Shown one piece after another: positions 9,898 to 20,944 of a DNA stretch of 64,000 bases. The stretch lies in assembly GCF_030272615.1 (NCBI RefSeq), contig NC_081412.1, positions 686,332,583 to 686,396,582 on the forward strand, read 5' to 3'. The notes under the pieces were generated by a model. That model was given only the letters and a program-made list of their open reading frames with translations, was not told the DNA's origin and did no database searches. Made by a program: the position numbers and the translations under genes. This stretch comes from Cryptomeria japonica (lineage: Eukaryota > Streptophyta > Pinopsida > Cupressales > Cupressaceae). Position 1 is the stretch's first letter. Every line of letters starts with the position of its first letter.

Positions 9898-11040
9898 ATG
9901 GAAAACTTGATGAAGAAATTAGAAGCAACTCTCTCAGACTATGATACAGAAAAGTTAAAAAATATCAAACATGAAGATGATCTAAAGGCTGCACAGGATA
10001 TTATTCAAGCACTTCAAGAAAATCTCACCATTGCAAGGAACAAGAGAAGAGAACTTTGTGAAAAGATGCAAAATGAGAATGATGAAAAGGAAACTCTTAG
10101 TGATCTGATGAATAAGCTGAAACAAGAAAACATGAAAACAAAGAATGAGATGCAGGATATGACTATGAGATTTTGTAAAGAAATTGAAGATAGAAAGAAG
10201 AATGAAGAAGACTTGACTAGAAGACTGAATGATGCAGCGAATGAAAACACATGACTTAGTTATGAAAATGATATGTTGAAGACAGATCTGATGCATGCAC
10301 AAAATAACTCAAATGAACTCATGAGACAGAAAGGTATCTTGGAAAGAGAACTGGATACTACAAATCAACACAAAGAAAAATTCAAGAAAAGCTTAGAAGA
10401 ACTTGGTGACTTGTTGAAAAATTAGAAACCTAATGGTGACACTAATGGTCTTGGCTTTGAAGCTGGTGGAAGATCCGGTACTGCAAACACACAAGATCAA
10501 GGCAAACCTGTAAGATGGCCTACTGCTTATAAATTTAATGGCAAATGCTTTAACTATAACAAGTATGGTCATAGAGAAAATCAATGTAGATCTAGAAATT
10601 ATCAGAATACCAATACACCCACTAGTCAATGTTCAAAATGCAACAAAGTTGGTCATAATTCAGAAAATTGCAGAATGAATGTAAGATGTTATGTTTGTGG
10701 AAGATTTGGACACGTATCTAATCAATGTAGAACACAAACCGGCATAGGTTATGGAAAAGCTATTCAGAAAAATAATGTGACTTGTTATGCTTGTAACAAG
10801 ATTGGACATATTGCAAAATTTTGTAGAAGCAAGTCCTCATCGGTAAATAACAAAGGTCCTAGTTTGAAAGGTAAAGAAAAGGTTGGAGAAGTAAATCAGG
10901 AATTCTTAAAACAATGGATCAGGAAATCAAATCTAAATGGTGATAGGAACACTCCTCCATTGGCAGATCAAAGTAACACTCCACCGACAAAAGAGAGTAA
11001 CATTCCACCGGTAGAAGAGAGTAACACTCCACCGACATGA
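9898..11040 (+). pseudogene. Element C gag-like protein: coiled coil plus four CCHC knuckles
   Basis: One frame from ATG 9898 to the stop at 11038, about 380 codons, interrupted by TGA (10252) and TAG (10423). Residues 1 to about 175 are a charged coiled coil. The C-terminal half carries four zinc knuckles in tandem: CFNYNKYGHRENQC (second Cys changed to Tyr), CSKCNKVGHNSENC, CYVCGRFGHVSNQC and CYACNKIGHIAKFC. The tail is a short repeat of Asn-Thr/Ile-Pro-Pro units. The knuckles suggest RNA packaging, a nucleocapsid role. No typical copia capsid signature is visible, so calling it gag is inference from position and knuckles. The first stop is absent from C', indicating a recent lesion. Confidence 0.8.
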
Positions 11041-11362
11041 GACTCTTCATCTAACTGAAGAAAATTCCCTTGAGGGTTTGGCAATCAAATGTGAAACATG
11101 CTATTATTCCCTCGGTTGATGGTGCGAAGTTGAAATTACTTCTATACCGACAGATAAGTTAAGTCATTACTTAACCAGCAAGCATTAAATGTGGTGGTTA
11201 GCATTAATAACATTATAAAATAGTATTTTGTCTCCATTTTATTTCATCGAGCATTCAAACCTTCAAAGAGCGTGAAAATTCTTGAGCAAAGGCATTCCGA
11301 GCAAATAAGTGAAGCAATTCAGCAAGCAATCATTCCTAAGGTAGATAAAGGTATTTATAATC
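11041..11362 (+). promoter_or_regulatory. Element C inter-frame region with TATA-like box
   Basis: A 322-bp spacer between the two frames. TTATAAAATAG at 11213-11223 resembles a plant TATA box and is followed by a CT- and A-rich leader to the ATG at 11363, about 140 bp downstream. This could be a separate promoter for the second frame, or chance in AT-rich DNA. A frame continuing the gag side (RKIPLRVWQSNVKHAIIPS) is visible just after 11058, so part of the spacer may once have been coding. Confidence 0.4.
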
Positions 11363-12640
11363 ATGGCTTCTTCATCTAATCTTGAATTCATAGCAAACCC
11401 TACTGTAGTCGAAGTGATTAAATGCCCTAGACTTGTATTTCAGTTAGTTCCTGAGATTGCCAAGAAAGATGATAATGTTGGTGCTTTTTCTCAAATCCCC
11501 AAAGGAGTAGTTTTTGCTGAAGACCCTAGAAAGTACATACATTGTCACATAGAAGAATTAGGTGATGAGGAAATCAAGAACATGTATAAATCAGTAATTT
11601 GTGATGATTCCGGTAATGTTAAAGCTGAACACAAGATAGTATAAACCCTAGGTTTCACTGAAATTCTTAGTATTCCAGATTTCCCTAAGGATGTTATAAG
11701 GATAGTTTTAAGCAGGGTACATGGTGCATTCTTTTGGTTGGACTCAATTCAAAAAATCACTAAAGAGGTAGTAAAAGATGTGATAGGGTTACCTTCCACC
11801 GGTAACATGCCTGATAAAACAAAGAAGGTCTCAAATGACCTAGTGATTAACCTAATCGGTGCAACATCTGACAAGAGTTCTTTAAGGGTAAATGATGTAA
11901 CAAATATCAATGTTAGATTCATCAGTATGATCTTAGGCTACAAAACCACACATGCAAATAGGTTAAACTCAGTCTCTAGCCTATGCATAAAGAGTGCCTA
12001 TGACATGAGTAATGATAATGCAAAAATAGATGTGTGTGAATGGCTGAAAGATGAACTAATTGACAACTTGGGAAAGATTAAGAAAGACAAAAAGGGGACA
12101 TTTAGATTTGGAAATCTACTTGTCTGTCTAATGCTACACATAACCAAACAAGTACCCGATATAGGTAACATAAATCTTGGTTTTGATATACCAGTAGGCA
12201 AATAGTTGTCAGATTTACTAAACAAAATGGGAGAGAATAGAGAAAAGAACATAGATGAGTACTTTCAGGCATTGAAGGCCCGGATGAAGACAAGAGTTAG
12301 ACTATCACAAGAAATTATAAGTAAGTATAAGGATGAAATCTATTTTTTTATTAAGAAGGATGAAATTTGGATGGAGGCAGTTATCCCAAGAACCATTTGG
12401 GTTACTGAAATGGGGTATGAAACTAATGATCACATAATAGAAACATATGCAAAATCCCTCCTGGAAGCACCTAAGGAACCTAAAGAAGAGGTATTTGGCA
12501 GTGCTAAGACTATTGAAAACCCAATTCAATCAAAGAAAAGGGTTAAGAAGGTTGAAGCAATAGTTAGAAGAGGATCAGGCAAGAAAAAGCTATTAAGGAT
12601 GATGTACTCAAACAAAATGGTATTACTGAAGATGAGTTAG
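11363..12640 (+). pseudogene. Element C second frame, N-terminal part (unrecognised)
   Basis: I do not recognise this protein. It starts at ATG 11363 (MASSSNLEF) and stays in one frame to 12640 with stops at 11642 (TAA) and 12203 (TAG). The first third is mixed-charge with a VVFAEDPRKYIHCHIEELGDE segment. The middle (11738-12205) looks like a globular all-alpha domain (SIQKITKEVVKDVIGLPSTG, RFISMILGYKTTHANRL, FRFGNLLVCLMLHITKQVPD), an arrangement that recalls host-derived plant mobile-domain proteins, though I cannot confirm homology. The last part is Lys-rich and may bind nucleic acid. No protease or polymerase motif is present. Conservation of a coherent frame across three stops indicates it was once selected. 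Confidence 0.6.
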
Positions 12641-14586
12641 AAACACTTCAACCGGAAACTCACTTTTCACCGGTTGGAAATTCTTCAGAAAGTGATATAC
12701 CAGCTGAATTTAAAAGATTTGTGAGAAAAAGGAAACCTTCACCGATATCTACACCTTAACCTAGAAGAACCAGACAGAAACAACAGGTAGTAAGGCCCAC
12801 AGCTAGGAAGTTAACTCCAAAGAAGAAGTTAACACCCAAGAAAAAGACTCAACAAACCATTGCTCCAATTGACAAACTTCTAAATGAAATAACAGAGGAT
12901 GGAAAGCTGAAAAACATCAATAAATTGTATGATTCATTATCAACTGATGACAAGGAAAAAGTTGAAAACAATGTAACCCTACACTTGGACATTTACAAGA
13001 AATTTCTAATGAATGCAAGTTGTGGATGAATTACTGGCAGAACTGTTCAAAAGACTTGAAGCTAGAAGGCAAGTTGTTGTAGAGCTTGATAAGAAAATAA
13101 AAATTGAAAAAATTCTTGTTGTATATCCAGTTAACTCACCAAATGAGATAGATAAACAAATCTCAGAGGCTAACCGGTCAGTATTTTCAACTGCACACCA
13201 GCATGTAGCACTTATGGTTGGTACAGTGAATGAGGTTGCAGAGGAAACAACTAATGCATGGGACATATTCCTTGTAGAAAAGGAAAAGCAGGAAGAATAT
13301 CAAAATCCTAAACCCATCAAAGTATACCAAAAAGATAAGGATAAGGGAAAAGGTAAGGTTGGTGGACCACCCAACATAAAAATAACAGATAACTTATCCC
13401 CACCGCCTCTTTCTACTCCACCGGTAGTTACCACAGAAAATCAACTGACTAATGAGAGTATGGACACACCACAAGAGGACACAAATCCCAATTTTGAGGT
13501 GTTATATACAGTGGACATTGACACTCAAAAAATCAATATTGTAGTAGATAGGGATTCAACAAGGAAAACATATATGGCTAATGAGCCACCGGTAATAGAT
13601 AATACAGAAGGTAAACCGACAGATGACAACACTGAGAAACACTCTCAGCAACAGGTTCATATAGAGACAGTGCCATCGGCATCAGCTGAGCAATCAAAAC
13701 CTTTTCTTAAAGAAATGGAAACACAAACTAACCTACTAGAGGTCACCACAAGCAAGAAAATTGCTCCCATCGGCGGAATACAAATGTTGGTTCATCAAAT
13801 GCAGAATTCAAACCAACCAATGTGACAGAAGTTCTTCTGGATTCCATCAAGAAGATAACAGAGTGTAGCTCACAAGCATACAAGGCAATTGATGACACAA
13901 TTCCAATCTTGAAAATGATAGCACCTAAGTGTAATGTAGATAATAAAGATTCTTTAGGTCAACTTGACACTTTGTCTAAGTATATTACTGACAACACTAT
14001 GACAGTTGAACAAATAAAAGAGGAAGCATTCAAGGAGAGACTAGATAAAGAAAAACACAAATTCTTTGAGGAGGAAATGAAGAAGTGTACAAGACAATTT
14101 GACACTCTTTTACCAGAACTGTGTAGTACATTGAAGGAATTTAAAACTTCGTACAGGGATACATGTAAAACTAACTTTTTGACAGTAGATATAGACAAGA
14201 AAATCAGCAAGGTACAGGAGGAAATAAATCAACTAGCTGATAACTTCATTAATTCATCTGATTCGTTATCAGTTTTTGAGCAAAAAATAATAGGTTTTGA
14301 GGAAGAACTACTAAAGTTGGAAAGAGAGAAGGAAAGAATAAAAGGAAAGTCTAAAGATTTAAAATGGAGACTTAGTCCAAAATTGGACTACCTCGCCTCC
14401 TTAAGAAAAGAAATATCTGATGCTTTGATTCAAGGACAGAAAACACTGGCAGAGAAAATGCAACACCTCACCGGTACACTTCAGAGGACTGAGGCCACAA
14501 TAAAAGACAACAAAAAGTTCATTAAGAGCCTGAATCTGGTTTTGGTAGATCTTTTTACGATTGTAACCAACCGGTTACAAGGATGA
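12641..14586 (+). pseudogene. Element C second frame, C-terminal part (coiled coil, unrecognised)
   Basis: Continues the second frame after a shift near 12630. A Pro/Lys-rich linker with repeated LTPKKK units (about 12808-12850) carries one TAA (about 12760). From 13013 the frame is open for 270 codons: a helical segment (ELFKRLEARRQVVVELDKKIK), then a long acidic, Thr/Pro-rich disordered stretch. A single-base deletion near 13820 shifts into the last 254 codons (to 14586), which are almost wholly predicted coiled coil (VQEEINQLADNF, FEEELLKLEREKERIKGKS). The whole second frame would be about 1,070 codons. I cannot assign a function; structural or RNA-binding roles are guesses. Confidence 0.6.
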
Positions 14587-14809
14587 AACAGGAAACCACA
14601 CTCACTGACACTTTGACAACCTTTGTCATTGATACCAAAGGGGGAGTAGTGGAATGAGAAAAATAACTAGCAAATGACTCATCAGCTCAGGGGGAGCACA
14701 TATTCTTTTGGTACACAAATTTTTGGTAAGACAATTCCGACAGACTCTTTTGGATAACAATTTTTGGATTTTTTTCATGAGTGTTGCCATTAATGCCAAA
14801 GGGGGAGAT
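14587..14809 (+). other. Element C 3' non-coding region and polypurine tract
   Basis: Three purine tracts: AAAGGGGGAGTAG at about 14638, CAGGGGGAGCAC at about 14688, and AAAGGGGGAGAT at 14798-14809, which abuts the 3' LTR. The first and last are each preceded by 'TTGNCATTNATNCC', so the unit looks duplicated. Confidence 0.8.
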
Positions 14810-15609
14810 TGTTGGCAAATGCACACTCCAATGAGATATTGTAGGTGATTGAAGGTTTTGTCATTGATGGCAACCTTACAATCCTATGACACCGGCAAGA
14901 CAATTTTCCGGCACTAGCAAAGACAGTCTCTACACTGACACATAGACCATCGGCAGTAAAAGGAAGCATACCGGCACAGAAGCCGACATGAATTTTGTTT
15001 GTAATATATTTTGTCAATTATTGTAAAATCATTGTAAACCGACTTGGCAAGTTGTAAAATGACTCATATATATAAGAGATCATTGTAAAACATTTTGTAA
15101 TAGATGGAAGAAAAATATATAGGCGAAATAAGGCAGACCTATTATGCGAATTATAGGTTAAGGGTTTATGTATGAAGCAGAGCTATAAACCATTAGTGGA
15201 TCTGGCATAGTAGATGCTATTTTGAAGCAGTAAAAGACATTGGATTTATATAATCCATTTTGTAAGTCAGTGAGACTTCCCATTTTGTAATTGAGTAGTG
15301 AGCTCTAGGCACTTGGCCTTCCTGCATGTGCAGGCCCCTCTTGTAGCAGTAATATTATCTTATTGGCCAATAAGTGAATATTGTGGGTCACAAATCCCAC
15401 CAAGGTTTTTCCCACACTAGGTTTCCTTGTTAAACTATTGTGTTATGGTGTGTTTTTCATGTGGTTGCTGTTATCTCTGTTTATTGCATTATTTCTTGTT
15501 TAACGGTATACAGTATTGATATGCTCTACATGTTTTAAGTTAAGAAAATCTTATAATCGGTTAGATACCGATTCACCCCCCCCTCTCAGTATCTTTGGGG
15601 ATCCTAACA
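14810..15609 (+). repeat. 3' LTR of element C
   Basis: 800 bp, TGTTGGCAAATGC...CCTAACA, collinear with 9026-9826. TATA box at 15065-15076. The U5 hairpin at 15564-15593 has one stem mismatch (GATACCGA against TCAGTATC). It is followed by the duplicated CATTT, where B's reverse transcriptase resumes. Confidence 0.93.
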
Positions 15610-16515
15610 CATTTTACATCCATCTAATAAACCTTATAGTTCTTGTGAGTTGCAAATGCAAGAAATAGTCTTACTGCTTCAATTCTGGCTATCGATGCAA
15701 AGGTTTCATTATAATCAATTCCTTCTTTCTGAGAATAACCTTTACAAACTAATCTTGCTTTGTTTCTAATTAATTCACCATCTTCATTAAGTTTATTTCT
15801 AAATACCCATTTAGTTCCAATTATATTTTTATCTTTAGGCTGGGGAATTATGTCCAAGTATTGTTCTTTTCAATCTGTTCTAATTTTTCTTCCATTGCTT
15901 TTATCCAATGTTTATCTTGACATGCTTCAACAACTAATGCTGGTTCAACTTGAGAAATTAAACATACCTCTTCATTTGCCAATATTCCTCTAGTCATAAC
16001 ACCTTGATTTTTGTTTCCAATTATTTGATTTTCTGAATGATTCAATCTTACATACCTGGGTTTATTCTGATATCCATTCACAGGCTTTTGTTCTTCAGTC
16101 ACAATTGAGTTCTCTGATGATACTGATGTGACTGGTTCTTCATTCCATTCTGCTGTAATCCATGCTGATTCATTTATAATCATTTCTACTATCGGTTCAG
16201 AACCTATAGATCTTGATTCTCCTCTAAAATTTTCATCTATTTTCACATTAGTACTTTCAATGATTTTATGCAATATTTTATTATAACATCTATATGCCTT
16301 GCTTCTAGTTGAATAACCAAGAAATATTCCTTCATCACTTCTAGGATCAAATTTTCCAATAGACTTATCTCTCTTATATAGCATTTGCTTCCAAATATTC
16401 TGATATATTTAAGAGTAGGAATATGACCGAACCATAGTTCATAAGGGGTCTTACCGGTTTCACCTTTGATGGGAACTCTGTTGAAAGTATAGACCGTTGT
16501 ATTTACTGCTTCTCT
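15610..16515 (-). pseudogene. Element B integrase C-part and reverse transcriptase N-part
   Basis: Between the integrase core and the C insertion. Segment 16384-15848 carries the integrase C-terminal copia motif DEGIFLGYSTRSKAYRCYNK and the linker to RT ([26 protein letters not shown]). Segment 15857-15624 carries the RT start ([23 protein letters not shown], split here by residue limits, then [20 protein letters not shown]). The protein breaks at KNYKVY followed by a stop, and the next codons (MDVKC) lie at the C insertion junction. A stop at 16516 and a shift near 16390 separate it from the upstream frame. Confidence 0.87.
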
Positions 16516-18570
16516 TTAGTACACATGAGGTAGATTTTCTTCCATCATCATGGTTCTTGTTGCATCCAATATAGTTCTATTCTTTCTTTCCACAACTCCA
16601 TTTTGTTGGGGTGTCTGGGGTGCTGATAGTTGTCTTTTGATTCCATTCTCTTCACAATATGCATTGAATTCCCTAGATGTAAATTCTCCTCCATGATCAG
16701 ATCTCAAACATTTGATTTTCTTGCCAGTTTCATTCTTTACCATTGCCTTGTATATCTTGAATCTCCCAAAAGCTTCTAATTTCTCCCTGAGAAAAGTAAC
16801 CCAACACATTCTAGAATAATCATCAATTATTAGCATAAAGTATCTATCACCCCGAGGACTTCTTGTTCTTGTTGGACCACATAAATCAGTATGAATTAAA
16901 TCAAGAATATTATTGGATTTCTCAGAAATGCTCTTAAATGTTGTTCTAACTTGCTTTCCCATTTGACATTCCTTACATACCGGATTATGAGGTTTCACAA
17001 TCTTAGGTAAATTCCTTATTGCCTTGGTTGAACTGATCTTTACAATACAATCAAAATTCACATGATAGAGTCTTTTATGCCATAACCAAATTTCATCAAT
17101 CTGAGCAATCAAACATGTCTTATCATTGGTATTCAAATGAAAGATATTACCTTTAATCTGATTACCGGTCGCAATCTCTAATCCAGTTTTGTTTATGATT
17201 TTCCATTTTCCATTCTTGAATTGTAATTGAAATCCTTTTTCCACTAACTGACCAACACTCAAAAGATTATGCTTTAAACCTTCAACATAATAAACATTGT
17301 CAGTATTGTGCTTAGCATCCATAGATATAGTGCCTCTTCCTTTGATTAAACAATCTTTGTCATCTCCAAATCTTACTAGACCTCCATGATAAACCTGAAA
17401 TGATAAGAATTTTCTTTTATTACCTGTCATATGATGCAAGCATCCACTATCAATGATCCATTCATCATTTTCTTCATTTTTTGCTGCTAATGCCTGCTCT
17501 ACCGATTTGACAACAGGTGTCGATTGATCTTCCTTTATTGCAACAAATGCCCATCCACTATCTACTGGATCTTCATTAGAATCATCTATAACACCTTCAT
17601 CTGAATAGTAACATGACTTATCTATGTTTTTCTTACATTTGTATCTCTGATATTTGAGGTTAGGTTTATATGTTCTCTTTGCCTCCTCTCTTAGTCTTGA
17701 ATGTCTATTAGGACACTTAGACACCATATGACCAACTTTATTCCAATTAAAACATTTGAAAGGTGCTTTACCTTCATACTTACTTCCTGTTGGACCTTTA
17801 GGCATCTTCTTTGCAAATAGTGCTTCAAGTTCTTCATTTTCTCTTATGATATCTTCAAGTTCTTTTGCATAAAGTTCTTTCCAATCAGATTTGTCAGATG
17901 ATGATGATGATGCTAATGCTAATGCTTTGAAGGCTATATCAATCTTGACTATAGCAACATGGCCAAACTCTTCAAGCTCAAATGCTGAAAGTTTTCCAAC
18001 CAAAGTATCTCTAGATATTGATGTATTAGGCATTGTTCTCAACTCATCAATAGTAGTCACTTTCATTTTGTAAGCCGGTGGCAAAGCTCTTAAAATTTTA
18101 GAAACAATTTCATCTTCACTTAAAGATCCTCCACAACATCGTATTCCTAAAACAATTTCATTAACTCTTTCCATAAATGCAGAAATTCTTTCATCCTCTT
18201 CCATTTTTAAATTTTCATACCTGACCCGGTAACATTCCAGTTTTGCAATTTTGACAGTGGAATATCCTTCATTCAATGTTTCCAGTTTATCCCAAATAGC
18301 TTTTGCAGTAGATCTGTCTAATAATCCCATGATTTGCTGATCTGATAATGCACTTAGAAGTGCTTCTCTTGCTTTGCAATCATTCTCCAAGTCTTTAGCC
18401 AAGGTTGGTGGATTAGGGTTATTCTAATTAGGAGCAATATAGCCATTCTTTGTAACATCCCATATATCTCTTCCAATGCACTTCAGATGTGTCTCCATTA
18501 TGATCTTCTGTATACCATAGTTAGTTCCATCAAGTTTGGGACTGTCCTTCCTGAAGATATTAGCTGCCAT
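16516..18570 (-). pseudogene. Element B gag, protease and integrase core (nearly intact)
   Basis: The longest frame in the window: open for 628 codons from 18402 to 16516. The true start is probably ATG 18570, with one TAG (about 18425) between. Order: gag capsid (ERISAFMERVNEIVLGIRCC), zinc knuckle CFNWNKVGHMVSKC in which the second Cys is Trp, aspartic protease WIIDSGCLHHMTGN, pre-integrase HHCC region (WHKRLYHVNFDC through CKECQMGKQ), then the integrase core with all three catalytic residues in HTDLCGP, RSDHGGEF and NGVVERKNRT. Near-intact coding suggests relatively recent activity, but the knuckle change and downstream stops make this copy defective. Confidence 0.9.
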
Positions 18571-18613
18571 AGGATCTCCTCAAGCTGTTAGGCTTCTACA
18601 AAAAGAGGACTAT

Positions 18614-18625
18614 GCTTTGATACCA
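18614..18625 (-). other. Primer binding site of element B
   Basis: The reverse complement reads TGGTATCAAAGC, one change from the initiator-Met primer site and the same variant as in element H. Confidence 0.88.
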
Positions 18626-18627
18626 AT

Positions 18628-19748
18628 TGTTAGGAACTGTGAAGGACAGCTGAGAGGGGGGGGTGAATCAGTTGTCAATAAATTGCAACCCAAAAAAAAT
18701 TATTCCAACTTAAAATGTAGTGCCGGTAAAGCATATTAACAGTTATATTAATACTGGTACAACTTAATGCATGAAATAGAAGGGAAAACAACATCCACAA
18801 CACATGACACAAAGATTTTGACGTGGAAACCCTGTAAGGGGAAAAACCACGATGGGAAACCTTACCCACAATCAAATGATACTACTACAGATAGTAAGTG
18901 AATACAATAATGGGATCTGCACATGCAGAAAGGCCAACCGCTTAGAGCTTACTGCTCAATCACAAAATAAGAGTCACATTGACTACACAGTTGGATGGTT
19001 AAATCCAATAATCAATGTACTGCTTCAATATAGAATCTTCAATGCTGGATTTAGTACTGGTTTAAGATCTGAGCATGAGGACCAAACACCTTCATAACCT
19101 TTAACAACCTTCCTTCAACTTTTAGATGATAGCTGCATGATTCGCAAAAGGATCTGCTTATTTTCGTTCTTCACAACGATCTCAACATGTACGCATGTAC
19201 ATCTTGCAAATAAGATCTTACAATTATTTATACAAAACCTAAGACCTCACCATTAGGTTGGCTCTTAAAAGATATTATATTTAAATCAATTACAAAATAA
19301 GCCTTGGTGCAATACAATATGTCGGCCTCAATACATTTACACATTATCCAATCAATAAATCATTTCCAAATCATGGCGTGCTGATCTGGAACATAATATC
19401 CTATGTCGGTTCATAACCTGGACCTATCTGCTGGTTAAGGCAAATATGTGAACCCGATTAGTACAATATGAAAAACACCAAATGCAAACATCCAATCCAT
19501 GTCTTTGACATAACCAAATGATCTCCAGATGATAACAAGTCATCATCAACTTCTTGAGCTATCGGTGAAACATATACCGGTAATTATGCATAAGCCAATA
19601 TCCATGTCGGGACCACAATGTGTCAGTTCAACAACAAACTAGTATAAACAGAGTGCCAAATCAACAGTGTAGACCTCCAAAAAGATAAGTGTTGACATCA
19701 ATGAGAAAATCAATTCAACACATGACAAAGTCATCCATAATACCAACA
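18628..19748 (-). repeat. 5' LTR of element B
   Basis: 1,121 bp, homologous to 6379-7501. U5 hairpin at 18645-18676 (GACAGCTGA and TCAGTTGTC, one non-canonical pair). TATA-like box on the minus strand at 19224-19232. The outer end CCAACA is followed by ATTAT, the target duplication in A's 3' LTR. Confidence 0.92.
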
Positions 19749-20944
19749 ATTATGTGTTGCATTGATGTTTTGTCATTGATGTCAACACTATCTGTTGGAT
19801 GCTTTACCAGCACCCTTCTGGTCTCGGTAGGTTGAGTGGTTTCTAGTTGACTTGGATCCGTCTTGATTTGGCAGGCTCCAGTATAATCTGGTGATGGAAT
19901 TGGTTTGTTCATAATGCTTATACTCATCTTTGATCAGTTGGTTTTGGTCTGGTGATTGGATGCTATCCTGCCTGCTTAGAAGATTGGTTTCTGGTTCCGG
20001 CGAGGGTTTCACCGACAGAGCTTTTGGTGGAGATATTTGATGAATTACATAAGTGGTGTTGGTGCAGCTTCTGATGGAGTTTCAAGATGTTGTCGGTAAT
20101 CATGTTCGATACTTGGCATTTGGAGATCATTGTTGAAGCATGTGGACCTATATTTGGTCCCGGTTGATCTAGTTTATGGACCGACATTAATTTAATGTGT
20201 GGATATGACCTATTGTTGTATTTTCGGGATGTCTTATGTGTTGTTATTACTTGTTTGGTCTAAGGCCGACATGGTTTGTAATTATGTAATCGGTTTATTG
20301 TCTGGTGGCTGACTTGATTGTTTATGGTCGAGGGTTTGTATAAATAGATGTAAGATCTCATTGTAGATCATCATGGTTAATGTAAGAGGTCATGGTCAAG
20401 GAATGTAATATGTGAATAATGTAATACCATTTAGGTAGAGGAGTTGGTCTATCATTGGAGATCGAATTGGGTTTGTGTAAGAGGATTTAGTCCTCTGGTA
20501 TTTAGCTTAACTGGAACGGTACTCAGGCATAGGAGATGCTATCTTTTGCAATTCAACACTTGTCCAGATTGTAGTCTAGATTTATATGTAGTCAATGAGG
20601 CTCCTTTTGTGATGAGAAGTGTTCTCTAGGTTGTTGGCCTTCCTAAAAGTGCAGGCCCCTTCATTGTAACTCATATACTTACTGCAGAAGTATTATGTGA
20701 TTGTGGGTAGGCTTCACACCGTGGTTTTTCCCTTTACCGGGTTTTCCACTTACAAATCTTGGTGTTGTGTGGATGGCTTTTATTCTGTGATTATTGTTTA
20801 TGCTTAATTTGATTATCTGCTATTCCAGTATTATTGTTTTGGGTTTTGGTATTAAAGTTTAAATTGCTAATGCCTTCAATAATGTGTGACAACTAATTCA
20901 TCCCCCCCTTGCAGTTGTCTTTTGGTTATCTGAACTGTCTAACA
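19749..20944 (+). repeat. 3' LTR of element A, remainder
   Basis: Continues from 6378 after removal of B and one copy of the duplicated pentamer, giving an LTR of about 1.2 kb. It begins with a TTTTGTCATTGATGTCAACAC motif shared near the start of the other copia-type LTRs, and has a TATA box at 20339-20347. The U5 hairpin at 20888-20918 (GACAACTAA, GCAGTTGTC) has weakened. It ends TCTAACA at 20944. Confidence 0.9.
20339..20347 (+). promoter_or_regulatory. TATA box in element A 3' LTR
   Basis: TATAAATAG, a strong plant TATA match about 620 bp into the reassembled LTR. It would drive transcription from the LTR; the equivalent in the 5' LTR is displaced from the window. Confidence 0.6.

Larger units (their letters stand above)
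9026..15609 (+). mobile_element. Element C: pol-less LTR retrotransposon with two large frames
   Basis: A complete 6,584-bp element with 801- and 800-bp LTRs, initiator-Met primer site (9829-9840), polypurine tract (14798-14809) and a perfect 5-bp target duplication CATTT (9021-9025 and 15610-15614) within B's reverse transcriptase. The interior holds a coiled-coil gag-like frame with four zinc knuckles (9898-11040) and a separate frame of about 1,070 codons (11363-14586). No protease, integrase, RT or RNase H motif is present on either strand, so it must have been mobilised in trans. The shared primer site and U5 hairpin point to copia elements as helpers. A second family member, C', is at the left edge. 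Confidence 0.92.
6379..19748 (-). mobile_element. Copia retrotransposon B (hosts element C)
   Basis: Minus-strand Ty1/copia element with both LTRs (6379-7501 and 18628-19748), primer site (18614-18625), polypurine tract (7502-7515) and a single gag-protease-integrase-RT-RNase H order. It is flanked by ATTAC (6374-6378) and ATTAT (19749-19753), a 5-bp target duplication with one mismatch, inside A's 3' LTR. Its reverse transcriptase is split by element C (9026-15609). Without C it would be about 6.8 kb. Gag through the integrase core is nearly intact; RT and RNase H have accumulated stops. Confidence 0.92.
1222..20944 (+). mobile_element. Copia retrotransposon A (interrupted, degenerate)
   Basis: Plus-strand Ty1/copia element. 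Visible parts are a partial 5' LTR (1222-1725), primer site (1728-1739), a broken gag-pol frame (1784-5994), polypurine tract (6340-6350) and a 3' LTR split into 6352-6378 and 19749-20944 by element B. Domain order protease, integrase, reverse transcriptase, RNase H is the copia order. Stops, frameshifts and an altered integrase catalytic residue show it cannot make its own enzymes. It sits in an older LTR fragment that resumes at 20945. The left end of the 5' LTR is displaced beyond the window by C'. Confidence 0.9.

Noticed and set aside
9982-10302. 106-codon minus-strand frame across the C gag
   Set aside because: Antisense shadow of the coiled-coil coding sequence (Lys/Glu codons read as Phe/Leu/Ser).
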